Part shown: positions 53,883-63,137 of the stretch, piece by piece | How positions within the stretch are numbered: position 1 is the stretch's first letter | How the letters are laid out: each line of letters begins with the position of its first letter | Assembly (NCBI RefSeq): GCF_009932725.1 | Contig: NZ_BLJU01000022.1 | Span: forward strand, 186,001-250,000 | Length of the DNA: 64,000 nucleotides | Source of the DNA: Pseudomonas yangonensis | GTDB taxonomy: Bacteria; Pseudomonadota; Gammaproteobacteria; Pseudomonadales; Pseudomonadaceae | Direction of reading: 5' to 3' | Notes under the pieces: generated by a model | Databases searched by the model: none | What the model was told of the DNA's origin: nothing | The model's input: only the letters and a program-made list of their open reading frames with translations | Translations under genes and position numbers: made by a program

Positions 53883-54346
53883 CGGCTTTTCGACGGCTCG
53901 CGGGCCAGACGCTCGATTTCTTCGCGGAATTCGTTGAGATCCTGGAAGCGGCGATACACCGAGGCGAAACGAATGTAGGCCACCTCATCGAGCTTGCTCA
54001 GTTCGGTCATCACCAGCTCGCCCAGCACCAGCGACTTCACCTCGCGTTCGCCAGTGGCACGCAATTGCTGCTTGATGCGGGCGATGGCCTCTTCCAGGCG
54101 TTCGACGCTCACCGGGCGCTTCTCCAGTGCGCGCTGCATGCCGGCGCGAAGCTTTTCTTCATCGAAGGGCTGGCGGCTGCCGTCCTGTTTGATCAGACGT
54201 GGCATCACCAGTTCGGCGGTTTCGAAGGTGGTGAAACGTTCACCACAGGCCACGCATTCGCGACGGCGGCGAACCTGATCGCCTTCGGCGACCAGACGGG
54301 AATCGATGACCTTGGTGTCGTTGGCGGCGCAGAAGGGACAATGCAT
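53879..54346 (-). CDS. nrdR: Transcriptional repressor NrdR
   Basis: 155 aa. N-terminal zinc ribbon [15 protein letters not shown] ... [17 protein letters not shown] and an ATP-cone domain ([20 protein letters not shown]). NrdR represses ribonucleotide reductase genes depending on bound ATP/dATP. The nrdR-ribD order with a short overlap is conserved in gammaproteobacteria. Confidence 0.97.
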   Translation of the reverse strand: MHCPFCAANDTKVIDSRLVAEGDQVRRRRECVACGERFTTFETAELVMPRLIKQDGSRQPFDEEKLRAGMQRALEKRPVSVERLEEAIARIKQQLRATGEREVKSLVLGELVMTELSKLDEVAYIRFASVYRRFQDLNEFREEIERLAREPSKSR

Positions 54347-54458
54347 GGCAGGCGCGGGCTGTTGGCGGCAAAGGCGTCATGGTAGCGCATAGAAGCGGCA
54401 AGACAAGCCGCATCCCGTTAGGCTATATGAACGCCCGCCAGAACAGCAGACCCTTGCC

Positions 54459-54899
54459 ATGAACCGATACCGCCTCCTGCTTCCTCTTGCCGTCGCCGTA
54501 GTGCTCAGCGCCTGCGCCAGCGAACCGACCACGCCTATGCCCGCTCCTCCGGCAACCACGACGCAGACCAACGCCGCATCCGAAGAGTCACCAGGCCCCG
54601 GGCTGCGCGGCGAGTTGATTGGCGTGGCCGCCGGTGCCGATGTCGACCTGGCGCTATTGGGCGTGGATATGCGCGGCCGGCCGCGCGCCCTGCTCGGTCA
54701 GGTGCACCTGCGTGGCAACGGCGAAGCGCTGCCGTTTCATCTTCCACTGAGCGACCGGCAGGCACCGCAGGATCTGCGCCTGGAACTGCGCGGCCGGGTC
54801 AGCCAGTCCGGCCGACTGGTGCAACGCCTGCCGGCACGCACCATTGCCGAACTCAAGGATCAGGACCTCGGCTCACTGCAGCTGGTGCCGGCGCCATGA
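54459..54899 (+). CDS. YbaY/YscW-like lipoprotein
   Basis: 146 aa. Signal peptide with lipobox LSAC at Cys 19. After a Pro/Thr-rich linker, the domain ([21 protein letters not shown] to [20 protein letters not shown]) has the beta-rich look of YbaY and type III pilotin YscW family lipoproteins. It overlaps the methyltransferase gene by 4 bp. Role in the envelope is unknown. The family assignment is by pattern and should be held with moderate trust. Confidence 0.7.
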   Translation: MNRYRLLLPLAVAVVLSACASEPTTPMPAPPATTTQTNAASEESPGPGLRGELIGVAAGADVDLALLGVDMRGRPRALLGQVHLRGNGEALPFHLPLSDRQAPQDLRLELRGRVSQSGRLVQRLPARTIAELKDQDLGSLQLVPAP

Positions 54900-55555
54900 G
54901 GCCACCCGAGGCGCTGCAGCAGGCGCTGAGCGAACTGCTCGGCGATGCCCGCCTGGTCGCCGAAAACCTGCCAGGTGCCGATATCGCGCTGTGGCTGATC
55001 GACGCCAGCAACATGGATCGCGCGTTCAACCCCGAGGAAACCCGGCGCATCCTCGAAGAACCGCCCTACTGGTGCTTCTGCTGGGCCAGCGGCCTGGTGC
55101 TGGCGCGCTGGCTGGCCGAACGTCCCGAGTGGGTGCGCGGCAAGCGCGTGCTGGACTTTGGCGCTGGCTCCGGCGTGGCGGCCATCGCCGCCGCCAAGGC
55201 CGGCGCCGCCGAAGTGGTGGCCTGCGATCTCGACCCGTTGGCGCTGGCAGCCTGCCGCGCTAATGCCGAGCTCAATGGCGTGACGCTGAACTATTCGGAC
55301 GATTTCTTCGCCGAAGCGGACCGCTGCGACCTGATTCTGGTAGCCGACGTGCTCTACGACCGCGCCAATCTGCCGTTGCTGGACCACTTCCTCAGCCGCG
55401 GCCGTCAGGCGCTGGTGGCCGACTCGCGGGTCAAGGACTTCCAGCATCCACTCTATCAGCGCCTGGCGCTGCTCGATGGCTGCACCTGGCCGGATCTGGC
55501 CGAGCCTGCGGAATTTCGCGAGGTCAGCCTGTATCAAGCGGCGCGCCCCTTGTAA
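54896..55555 (+). CDS. Class I SAM-dependent protein methyltransferase (PrmA/ETFB-KMT-like)
   Basis: 219 aa with the Rossmann methyltransferase motifs: [20 protein letters not shown] (motif I), [22 protein letters not shown] (motif II) and [17 protein letters not shown] (motif IV). The closest look is to the small methyltransferases that modify electron-transfer flavoprotein beta or L11-type proteins; here the N-terminal part [16 protein letters not shown] is short, unlike true PrmA (about 290 aa). Substrate is not certain. Translated together with the lipoprotein gene. Confidence 0.82.
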   Translation: MRPPEALQQALSELLGDARLVAENLPGADIALWLIDASNMDRAFNPEETRRILEEPPYWCFCWASGLVLARWLAERPEWVRGKRVLDFGAGSGVAAIAAAKAGAAEVVACDLDPLALAACRANAELNGVTLNYSDDFFAEADRCDLILVADVLYDRANLPLLDHFLSRGRQALVADSRVKDFQHPLYQRLALLDGCTWPDLAEPAEFREVSLYQAARPL

Positions 55556-55609
55556 CCGCACGCCGCTGCCCGCATTAATAGAGCATTGCCCTGCTTTTCG
55601 AGACTGACC

Positions 55610-56482
55610 ATGAGCGACTCCCCCTACATCTTCGATATCTCCGGCGCCGCCAACTTCGAGCAACTGGTGATCGAGAACTCCTTCCACAAGCCGGTGCTGG
55701 TGGATTTCTGGGCCGAATGGTGCGCGCCTTGCAAGGCGCTGATGCCGATGCTGGCGAAGATCACCGAGGACTATGCCGGAGAGCTGCTGCTGGCCAAGGT
55801 CAACTGCGACATCGAGCAGGACATCGTCATGCGCTTCGGCATTCGCAGCCTGCCCACCGTGGTGCTGTTCAAGGACGGCCAGCCGGTGGATGGCTTTGCC
55901 GGTGCCCAGCCGGAAGCGGCGATCCGCGAGATGCTCAAGCCCCACGTCGCCGAACCGGCTCCGGCCGCTGCCGATCCGCTGGAAAGTGCCCAGGCACTGT
56001 TCGCCGAAGGACGTTTTGCCGAAACCGAAGCGCTGCTCAAGCAGGTGCTGACCGAGGACAACGAAAACGGCGCGGCGCTGATTCTCTACGCGCGCTGCCT
56101 GGCCGAACGCGGGGAGCTGGGCGAGGCCCAAGTGGTACTCGACGCCGTGAAGGGCGACGAACACAAGCAGGCACTGGCTGGCGCCAAGGCACAGCTGACC
56201 TTCCTGCGCCAGGCCGCCGACCTGCCTGACGCGGCCACGCTGAAAAGCCGCCTGGCGCAAAACGCCGAGGATGACGAGGCGGTTTACCAGCTAGCGGTGC
56301 AACAGCTGGCGCGCCAGCAGTACGAAGCCGCGCTGGAGGGTCTGCTCAAGCTGTTCGTGCGCAACCGCAGCTATGGCGACGGCCTGCCGCACAAGACCCT
56401 GCTGCAGGTGTTCGACCTGCTTGGCGGCGACCACCCGCTGGTCACCCGCTACCGGCGCAAGCTGTATCAGGCGATCTATTAA
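55610..56482 (+). CDS. Thioredoxin-like co-chaperone YbbN (CnoX)
   Basis: 290 aa from the ATG at 55610. N-terminal thioredoxin domain with an intact WCAPCK active site (E. coli CnoX has SxxC, so this version may keep redox activity, as in other bacteria) and the cis-Pro region SLPTVVLF. The C-terminal half is TPR-like (AQALFAEGRFAETEALLKQV, then NAEDDEAVYQLAVQQLARQ and GGDHPLVTRYRRKLYQAIY). It is thought to protect and deliver clients to DnaK/GroEL under oxidative stress. Independent transcription unit. Confidence 0.92.
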   Translation: MSDSPYIFDISGAANFEQLVIENSFHKPVLVDFWAEWCAPCKALMPMLAKITEDYAGELLLAKVNCDIEQDIVMRFGIRSLPTVVLFKDGQPVDGFAGAQPEAAIREMLKPHVAEPAPAAADPLESAQALFAEGRFAETEALLKQVLTEDNENGAALILYARCLAERGELGEAQVVLDAVKGDEHKQALAGAKAQLTFLRQAADLPDAATLKSRLAQNAEDDEAVYQLAVQQLARQQYEAALEGLLKLFVRNRSYGDGLPHKTLLQVFDLLGGDHPLVTRYRRKLYQAIY

Positions 56483-56549
56483 AAGCGGCGGCAGGCCACA
56501 GGTAAAAACACTGTCGGAAGCTCTTGGCCTGAAGCCTGTCGCCTGCGGC

Positions 56550-56900
56550 CTATAGCCCTTCCTGCCAGTGATAGATCGGCGCATCCGCGCCGGTTTCCAT
56601 GCGAATCTGCGCGCAGTGGCGCAGACGCACCAGCAGCCGCTTGCCTGCAGCCTCACCACCAGCCAGCGCCGCCAGTTGCGCCATCAGTCTCGGCCCTTCC
56701 ACCTGCCCTGCATCGCGTACCAGCTGCAAGGCGGTCTGCCACAGGGCGTCGCCCGTATCGGCCGCGGGAGCAGCAACAGGCGCTGGCACGCTGGCCGGCG
56801 TAAGCGCCATATGCTGAACCAGTTGCGCCCAGTCCTCGGCATCCAGTTCCAGTGTCAGGTCTACCGGCCAGTCGCCGATTCGCCCACGGATTCGCATCAT
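56550..56900 (-). CDS. Hypothetical Pseudomonas protein, 116 aa
   Basis: Start at 56900 (MMRIRGRIGDWPVDLTLELD), or the next Met codon. No signal or membrane segment. The protein has a small beta-start, then an Ala/Pro linker (SVPAPVAAPAADTGD) and a helical second half (LVRDAGQVEGPRLMAQLAAL, AGKRLLVRLRHCAQIRME). No known motif is recognised. It lies convergent to ybbN and divergent from the zinc operon, whose Zur box is about 70 bp away; whether it is itself zinc-regulated is unknown. Confidence 0.65.
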   Translation of the reverse strand: MMRIRGRIGDWPVDLTLELDAEDWAQLVQHMALTPASVPAPVAAPAADTGDALWQTALQLVRDAGQVEGPRLMAQLAALAGGEAAGKRLLVRLRHCAQIRMETGADAPIYHWQEGL

Positions 56901-56967
56901 GTTCAGCCTCCTGTCAGGAATTGCCATGCTCCCACGGCAGCAGCAGGCTGGCCAGTTCGCCATAAAA

Positions 56968-56986
56968 GTTGTTATAACGTAACAAC
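56968..56986. promoter_or_regulatory. Putative Zur box upstream of the zinc operon
   Basis: GTTGTTATAACGTAACAAC is an almost perfect palindrome (GTTGTTA-N5-TAACAAC) 28 bp before the DUF2796 gene. It fits the gammaproteobacterial Zur consensus. Repression by Zur with zinc is inferred. Confidence 0.8.
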
Positions 56987-57013
56987 TAAATCGCACCCTC
57001 GCTGGAGACAACC

Positions 57014-57598
<585 letters not shown>

Positions 57599-57672
57599 CC
57601 TGCCACGTCCCATTGCCGGAGCGAGTGCACCTCGCTCCGGCATGAGCGCCTTCTCCCGACACGCAGTAGACA

Positions 57673-58380
57673 ATGACCGAACCTCTGATCGAACTCGCCA
57701 ACCTCGGCTTCGCCTGGCCTGGCCAGGCGCAGTTGCTGGATATCCCCACCTTCACCCTGGCGCGCGGTGAAACCCTTTTTCTGAAAGGCCCCAGCGGCAG
57801 CGGCAAGACCACCCTGCTTGGCCTGCTCGGCGGCGTACAAAGGGCGCAAAGCGGCCATATCCGCCTGCTCGGTCAGGACCTGAGCCAGCTCTCGGCCGGT
57901 GCCCGCGACCGTTTCCGTGTCGATCACACCGGTTACATCTTCCAGCAGTTCAACCTGCTGCCGTTTCTTTCGGTGCGCGAGAACGTCGAGCTGCCCTGCC
58001 GCTTCTCGCGCCTGCGTGCAGAACGTGCACGCCAGCGCCATGGCAGCATCGATGCCGCGGCCGCGGCGCTGCTCGACCACCTCGGCCTGCGCGCCGACCT
58101 GCTCGGCCGTCGCGCCGACGAGCTGTCCATCGGCCAACAGCAACGCGTTGCCGCCGCCCGGGCGCTGATCGGCCAGCCGGAACTGGTGATCGCCGACGAG
58201 CCAACCTCGGCACTGGACTTCGACGCCCGCGAGGCCTTCCTGCAATTGCTCTTCGCCGAGTGCCGCGCTGCAGGCTCCAGCCTGCTGTTCGTCAGCCACG
58301 ACCAGAGCCTGGCTCAGCTGTTCGACCGTAACCTGTCACTGGCCGAACTCAACCGCGCCGCCAAGCCCGTCGAGGTCTGA
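57673..58380 (+). CDS. ABC transporter ATP-binding protein of the zinc operon (LolD/MacB-like)
   Basis: 235 aa. Walker A LKGPSGSGKTTLLGLLGG, Q-loop FQQFNLLPFLSVRENV, signature ELSIGQQQRVAAARALI, Walker B LVIADEPTSALD and the H-loop SHDQSL. The sequence groups with MacB/LolD-type ATPases rather than with znuC-type importers. It partners the FtsX-like permease 1 bp after it. In P. aeruginosa the equivalents are PA4064-PA4065, induced by zinc shortage. Confidence 0.92.
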   Translation: MTEPLIELANLGFAWPGQAQLLDIPTFTLARGETLFLKGPSGSGKTTLLGLLGGVQRAQSGHIRLLGQDLSQLSAGARDRFRVDHTGYIFQQFNLLPFLSVRENVELPCRFSRLRAERARQRHGSIDAAAAALLDHLGLRADLLGRRADELSIGQQQRVAAARALIGQPELVIADEPTSALDFDAREAFLQLLFAECRAAGSSLLFVSHDQSLAQLFDRNLSLAELNRAAKPVEV

Positions 58381-58381
58381 G

Positions 58382-59647
58382 ATGCATCTTCTGCGTATAG
58401 CCCTGGCCAGCCTGGCCAATCGTCGTTTCACCGCTCTGCTCACCGTGTTCGCCATCGCCCTGTCGGTCTGCCTGCTGCTGGCCGTGGAGCGTGTGCGTAC
58501 CGAGGCCCGCGCCAGCTTCGCCAATACCATCAGCGGCACCGACCTGATCGTCGGCGCGCGCTCGGGCAGCGTGAACCTGCTGCTTTACTCGGTGTTCCGC
58601 ATCGGCAATGCCACCAACAACATCCGCTGGGACAGCTTCGAGCGCTTCGCCAATCACCGCCAGGTCAAATGGGCCATCCCCATTTCCCTGGGCGACTCGC
58701 ACCGTGGCTATCGGGTGATGGGCACCAGCAGCGCCTATTTCGAGCACTACCGCTATGCTCGCAGCCAGGCGCTGAAGCTGGCTCAAGGCCGCGAGTTTGC
58801 CGACGATCCCTTCGAAGTGGTGCTCGGTGCCGAGGTGGCGCAGGCACTGGGCTATGGCCTGGGCGAGAAGATCGTCCTGGCGCACGGGGTCGCCACCATC
58901 AGCCTGGTCAAGCACGACGACAAACCCTTCACCGTGGTCGGCATCCTCGAACGCACCGGCACGCCGGTAGACCGCACCCTGCACATCTCCCTGGCCGGCA
59001 TGGAGGCGCTGCACGTCGACTGGCAGAACGGCATGCCGGCCCGCGGGGATGCGCGGGTCAGCGCTGATCAGGCGCGCGCCATGGACCTGCAACCCAAGCA
59101 GATCACCGCCTTCATGCTTGGCCTCAACAGCAAGATCGCCACCTTCAGCCTGCAACGCGAGATCAACGAGTTTCGTGGTGAGCCGTTGCTGGCGATTCTC
59201 CCAGGGGTAGCGCTGCAGGAGCTGTGGAGCCTGATGGGCACCGCCGAGCAGGCGCTGTTCGTGGTCTCGCTGTTCGTCGTGCTGACCGGCCTGATCGGCA
59301 TGCTCACGGCGATTCTCACCAGCCTCAACGAGCGGCGCCGGGAGATGGCCATTCTGCGCTCGGTGGGCGCACGTCCCTGGCATATCGCCAGCCTGCTGGT
59401 GCTGGAGGCCTTTGCCCTGGCATTGGCCGGCGTGACCTTCGGGGTCGCGCTGCTGTACCTGGGCATCGCCGGCAGTCAGGGCTTCGTACAGGCAAATTAC
59501 GGCCTGTACCTGGCACTCAATGCGCCGTCCGCTTACGAATGGAAACTGCTGGGCAGCATTCTCGCCGCTGCCGTGGCGATGGGCAGTGTGCCGGCCTGGC
59601 GGGCTTATCGGCAGTCGTTAGCCGATGGCCTGTCGATCAGGCTCTGA
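58382..59647 (+). CDS. FtsX/MacB-type ABC permease of the zinc operon
   Basis: 421 aa with one N-terminal membrane segment (ALLTVFAIALSVCLLLAVERV), a large periplasmic domain and three C-terminal segments (about 285-310, 330-360, 385-405), the layout of the FtsX/MacB/LolE superfamily. The C-terminal FtsX domain includes LTAILTSLNERRREMAILRSVGARPWHI. Proteins of this type usually do not translocate ions but move lipoproteins or transmit force; so the operon may move a zinc-related peptide or protein. Translationally coupled to the ATPase gene. Confidence 0.9.
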   Translation: MHLLRIALASLANRRFTALLTVFAIALSVCLLLAVERVRTEARASFANTISGTDLIVGARSGSVNLLLYSVFRIGNATNNIRWDSFERFANHRQVKWAIPISLGDSHRGYRVMGTSSAYFEHYRYARSQALKLAQGREFADDPFEVVLGAEVAQALGYGLGEKIVLAHGVATISLVKHDDKPFTVVGILERTGTPVDRTLHISLAGMEALHVDWQNGMPARGDARVSADQARAMDLQPKQITAFMLGLNSKIATFSLQREINEFRGEPLLAILPGVALQELWSLMGTAEQALFVVSLFVVLTGLIGMLTAILTSLNERRREMAILRSVGARPWHIASLLVLEAFALALAGVTFGVALLYLGIAGSQGFVQANYGLYLALNAPSAYEWKLLGSILAAAVAMGSVPAWRAYRQSLADGLSIRL

Positions 59648-59705
59648 GGGAAAGTTGAGAGCGCCTGTCGTACACTGCACAGGCGCTTTTACCAAGAGGT
59701 TACTC

Positions 59706-60227
59706 ATGCCCCGCCCCCTGCTCGCCACCTTGCTGCTGACCCTGGCACTGCCACTGGCTGCCGCGGATGTGCGCGAAATCACCTGGTCCGATCTGATCCC
59801 GCCGGATGCCCCGCCGCAGGTCGTCGACCCGACGCCTATTCATGACCTTTCGCAACTGGCCGATGCATTGTCCGAAGCCGGCCCGGCAGCCATGCAACAG
59901 TCCCCGGCCGCACCAGTGGTCAAGGAGCTAAACGGCCAGGCCGTGAAACTGCCCGGCTACATCGTGCCGCTGGACGTCACGGACGAAGGCCGCGTGGTGG
60001 AATTCCTGCTGGTGCCCTACTTCGGCGCCTGCATTCACGTGCCGCCACCGCCCTCGAACCAGATCGTCCACGTCACCAGCGAACTCGGCGTATTGCTCGA
60101 TGCGCTGTATCAGCCGTTCTGGGTTGAGGGTCCGCTGAAGGTCGAACACGTCAGCAGCGAGCTGGCCGAGGTGGGCTACCAGATGGAAGCGGACAAGATC
60201 TACGCTTACGAACTGCCCGATAGCTGA
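59706..60227 (+). CDS. DUF3299 periplasmic protein of the zinc operon
   Basis: 173 aa from the ATG at 59706, which starts a signal peptide (LLATLLLTLALPLAAAD). The DUF3299 domain is seen in KLPGYIVPLDVTDEGRVVEFLLVPYFGACIHVPPPPSNQIV and the C-terminal ADKIYAYEL parts. One Cys (GACIHV) and nearby His could form a metal site. It is the last gene of the operon, as PA4066 in P. aeruginosa. Function is not known. Confidence 0.85.
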   Translation: MPRPLLATLLLTLALPLAAADVREITWSDLIPPDAPPQVVDPTPIHDLSQLADALSEAGPAAMQQSPAAPVVKELNGQAVKLPGYIVPLDVTDEGRVVEFLLVPYFGACIHVPPPPSNQIVHVTSELGVLLDALYQPFWVEGPLKVEHVSSELAEVGYQMEADKIYAYELPDS

Positions 60228-60255
60228 CCCCTGCCGGGGCATTCGTAGGTGTGGC

Positions 60256-60308
60256 TGTAGGAGCGGCTTCAGCCGCGAAAAGATTCGCGGATAAATCCGC
60301 TTCTACAG
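60256..60308. repeat. REP element with long stem
   Basis: CTGTAGGAGCGGCTTCAGCC starts the unit and GGATAAATCCGCTTCTACAG ends it; the two ends pair and the core GCGGCTTCAGCCGC is a second hairpin. It follows the zinc operon. Confidence 0.75.
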
Positions 60309-60316
60309 AGATACGC

Positions 60317-60361
60317 CACCAAGTAAAAAGCCAGACACTAGGTCTGGCTTTTTACTTGGTG
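60317..60361. terminator. Bidirectional rho-independent terminator
   Basis: A 20-bp perfect stem CACCAAGTAAAAAGCCAGAC and its complement with a 5-nt loop has an A-run on the left and a T-run on the right. It ends both the rightward zinc operon and the leftward tonB2/TPR cluster. Confidence 0.9.
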
Positions 60362-60383
60362 CGTACGGCGCACCGAGAACGAC

Positions 60384-61481
60384 TCAACTGCGACTGGCTA
60401 CCCGATTTTCTCGTTCGAAGCGCAGCTCGCTTTCCGCCCACTGGCGCCACGAACGCACCTTGGCTCGCTCGGCACCGCCACGTTCGGCACGCGCCAGCGC
60501 ATCCAGGCCGGCCTGCCAGCGCGACTGCTCCAGCTCCAGTTGCGCGATATAAAGCCAATGCTTGCCATTGCCGCTGCGCTCGGCCAGCGGGCGCAATACG
60601 CGCACCGCAGCAGCACGATCACGCGCCTGCCACCAGAACAGCCCCAGGCGCTCCTGACGGGCAGCGGTGTTGGCCAGTAGGCCGCTGTCGAGCATGCCGG
60701 CCAGCAGCTTGGCGCCCTGCCACGGCTGATCGGCGGCGCCAGCGAGCAGCACCAGGTTGTCCAGCTCCGACTCGCTGAAACGCAGGCCCTTGCTATGTGC
60801 AGCGCGCAGGGTCGCCAGTGCCTTGTCGTTACTGCCGGCCATCTGCTGCAGACCGGCCAGTTGGCGCCAGCCCTTGGCATCGTTCGGTTGGCGCGCCAGC
60901 AACTGACGCTGCCAGCGCTCGGCCTGGGCATAGCGCTTCAGATCGGCATTGGCGCCCACCAGAAACTGCAGCCAGATGTCCGCGGCTTTGGGGTTGGCCT
61001 GCACGTAACGCTCGGCCAGCGGCAACGCTTTGGCCGGCTGATTCATGCCCTGATAAGCCTGCACCAGCATCTGCAGCACTTCCTCGGAGGCTTTGCCCTG
61101 ATCGGGCGCCAGCAACTCGACGACCTTGGCGTAACGACGCTCGCCCAGGTTGAGCTTGGCCAGGTTGAGGCGCTCGCCAGCCAGCATTTCCGCGTCCAGC
61201 TTGCCGCTGCGTACGGCCTTGTCCAGCCAGTCGATGGCCTGAGCGTTGTTGCCGGCCGACCAGGCCACATAGGCCTTGCTGCGCCAGACCAGCGCCTCTT
61301 CGAGACTGCCGCTCTTGGCCTGAACCTCATCCAGCGCGCGCCGCGCAGCGCTGTAATCGCCCTTCTGCTGCGCAGTCTGCGCCGCGTTCAGGGCCTTGAA
61401 CACGGCCGGGTCGACGGTCTGTTGGGCCATACCGGGCACGGCCGCGGTACCGAGCATCACGAGCAACAACCAACGGTACAT
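60384..61481 (-). CDS. Periplasmic TPR protein of the TonB2 cluster
   Basis: 365 aa. Signal peptide MYRWLLLVMLGTAAVPGMAQ. The rest consists of about nine helix pairs of TPR type (NAAQTAQQKGDYSAARRALDE, LVQAYQGMNQPAKALPLAERYV, WLQFLVGANADLKRYAQAERW). TPR proteins with this place are found downstream of tonB2-exbD2 in Vibrio and Pseudomonas. Its likely role is a scaffold for the energy-transducing complex or its receptor. 2 bp separate it from tonB. Confidence 0.85.
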   Translation of the reverse strand: MYRWLLLVMLGTAAVPGMAQQTVDPAVFKALNAAQTAQQKGDYSAARRALDEVQAKSGSLEEALVWRSKAYVAWSAGNNAQAIDWLDKAVRSGKLDAEMLAGERLNLAKLNLGERRYAKVVELLAPDQGKASEEVLQMLVQAYQGMNQPAKALPLAERYVQANPKAADIWLQFLVGANADLKRYAQAERWQRQLLARQPNDAKGWRQLAGLQQMAGSNDKALATLRAAHSKGLRFSESELDNLVLLAGAADQPWQGAKLLAGMLDSGLLANTAARQERLGLFWWQARDRAAAVRVLRPLAERSGNGKHWLYIAQLELEQSRWQAGLDALARAERGGAERAKVRSWRQWAESELRFERENRVASRS

Positions 61482-61483
61482 GG

Positions 61484-62167
61484 TCAGCTCCTTTCCAGAC
61501 GGAAGTAGAGGGTCTTCACCGCTTCGCGGTCCACCGCCAGGCCGCCTTCGGTACGTGGCGCGAAGCGCCAGCGTGCCGCGGCGCGGCGTGCTTCGCGCTC
61601 GAAGACGTTACGCGGGTTGGCTTCCAGCACGCGGATGTTCTCCACGTTGCCGGAGCGATTGATGGTGAAAGCCAGTTTGACGAAACCTTCGATGCCACGC
61701 TGCAGCGCGTAACGCGGGTACTCAGGGCGCACGTCGTTGAGCGGCATGACCTCGCTCTCCATCCCGCCCATCTGCCCGCCGGAGTCGGCGGCCTCGCTGG
61801 GCGGCGTCGGTGCGGGAGCGCCAGGGGCAAGACCGGACAGGCTCGGCGCCGGCGCGCTGTTGACGGCAATACCGCTGGCCAGGCTGGGCAACTGGATGTC
61901 CAGCGCCGGCAGGTTGGCATTCGGCGTGGCCGTCTGCGGCGTCGGCGGCGTGGGCGGCTGCGGTGTTTGCGGCTGCGGCGGCTGCGGTGCCTGCTGACGG
62001 GTACGGCTGGCGGTCTCGCTGGTATTGCCGTCCATGCGCACGAAGTTGGCCACGCTGACCGGATCCTGGCTCACCTTGGCGCTCGGCGGCGCGACCATGT
62101 ACAGCATCAGGGCGAACAAGCCCAAAGCCATCAGACAGGCGCCGAGAAAAGACAGCGGCAGGCGCAT
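61484..62167 (-). CDS. tonB: TonB-type energy transducer
   Basis: 227 aa. One N-terminal membrane helix (FLGACLMALGLFALMLYMVA), a Pro-rich periplasmic spacer (PQPPQPQTPQPPTPPTP), and the TonB C-terminal domain with RYALQRGIEGFVKLAFTINR and FEREARRAAARWRFAPR. It links the proton-driven ExbB/ExbD motor in the inner membrane to outer membrane receptors. The stop/start overlap with exbD (1 bp) and the ttpC-like gene indicate a TonB2-type system. Whether it serves btuB in this window is not known. Confidence 0.92.
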   Translation of the reverse strand: MRLPLSFLGACLMALGLFALMLYMVAPPSAKVSQDPVSVANFVRMDGNTSETASRTRQQAPQPPQPQTPQPPTPPTPQTATPNANLPALDIQLPSLASGIAVNSAPAPSLSGLAPGAPAPTPPSEAADSGGQMGGMESEVMPLNDVRPEYPRYALQRGIEGFVKLAFTINRSGNVENIRVLEANPRNVFEREARRAAARWRFAPRTEGGLAVDREAVKTLYFRLERS

Positions 62168-62577
62168 CAGTTGACTCCGCTACCGGCTGCCAGGGCGACA
62201 TCCTGCACACCGGCCAGACGCGCCTGATCCATCACCTGGACCACCAGGCCGGTACGCGCATCCTTGTCGGCCTGTACCACCACGGCGCCTTCCGGCTGGT
62301 CGACACGCATGCGCTCGACATGCGCACGCACGCTGCGGATATCCACTGCCTGCTTGTCCATCCAGATCTGTCCGTCGGCGGTGACGGCGATGAGGATGTT
62401 GCCCTTGTCCTGCGGGTTGGCGGTTTCCGCCTGCGGGCGCTGCACCTCGACCCCGGACTCGCGGATAAAGGAGCTGGTGACGATGAAGAAGATCAGCATG
62501 ATGAAGACCACGTCGAGCATCGGCGTAAGGTCGATGCCGGTGTCTTCGTCCTGCTGGTGGTGACGACGCATTCTCAT
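62167..62577 (-). CDS. exbD: ExbD/TolR-family protein
   Basis: 136 aa from the ATG at 62577. N-terminal cytoplasmic part, a single membrane helix with the functional Asp in IDLTPMLDVVFIMLIFFIVTS, and a periplasmic domain (NILIAVTADGQIWMDKQAVD). It forms the stator-rotor core with ExbB. Longer upstream frames would overlap exbB and are not used. The start MRMRRHHQQDEDTGID resembles ExbD2 of TonB2 systems. Confidence 0.93.
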   Translation of the reverse strand: MRMRRHHQQDEDTGIDLTPMLDVVFIMLIFFIVTSSFIRESGVEVQRPQAETANPQDKGNILIAVTADGQIWMDKQAVDIRSVRAHVERMRVDQPEGAVVVQADKDARTGLVVQVMDQARLAGVQDVALAAGSGVN

Positions 62578-62588
62578 GTTGGGCGATC

Positions 62589-63137
62589 TCAGTCGTGACG
62601 CAGCTGGTCGGCCAGCCGCTCGATGGCCTGGCTGGCTTCGCGCTCGAGGCGCGCCAGGCTGAACAATCCAGGAATGGCCAGGACCATGCCGGCCATGGTC
62701 GGCAGGGTCGCCTGCCATACGCCTGCGGCCATGCCGCGTGGGTTACCGGTGCCGTTGAGGGCAAGTACGTCGAACACGGCGATCATGCCGAGCACGGTGC
62801 CGAGCAACCCCAGCAGCGGATACAGGGCCACCAGGGTCTTGCCCAGGCGCAGCGGCGCCGCCAGTTGCTGACGCGCCTGCGCCAGCCAGGCCAGACGCAC
62901 GGCGCGCTGCCAGTTGCCGTTGTCATCGGCCAGCACCTGTTGCCAGGCCTCGCGACGCTCCTGTACCCAGCGCGGGAAAATCCGGCGCATGTACCAGAAG
63001 CGCTCGAATACCAGGGTCCAGAACACCACGCAGAGCACTGCCAGCGCCCACATCACCACGCCGCCGGCGCCCATGAAGTCGAGCAGTGCATAGGCACTGT
63101 CGACCGCACGCAGCCAGAAGGCGAACAGATCAGTCAC
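62589..63137 (-). CDS. exbB: ExbB-family proton channel protein (short form)
   Basis: 182 aa with three membrane segments (about 25-45, 105-130, 142-165). The MotA/TolQ/ExbB motif is seen in LYPLLGLLGTVLGMIAVFD and ATLPTMAGMVLAIPGLFSL. It is a short ExbB2-type protein. It overlaps the next upstream gene, a longer MotA/TolQ/ExbB protein, by 8 bp, so the two related channel proteins are made together. Confidence 0.93.
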   Translation of the reverse strand: MTDLFAFWLRAVDSAYALLDFMGAGGVVMWALAVLCVVFWTLVFERFWYMRRIFPRWVQERREAWQQVLADDNGNWQRAVRLAWLAQARQQLAAPLRLGKTLVALYPLLGLLGTVLGMIAVFDVLALNGTGNPRGMAAGVWQATLPTMAGMVLAIPGLFSLARLEREASQAIERLADQLRHD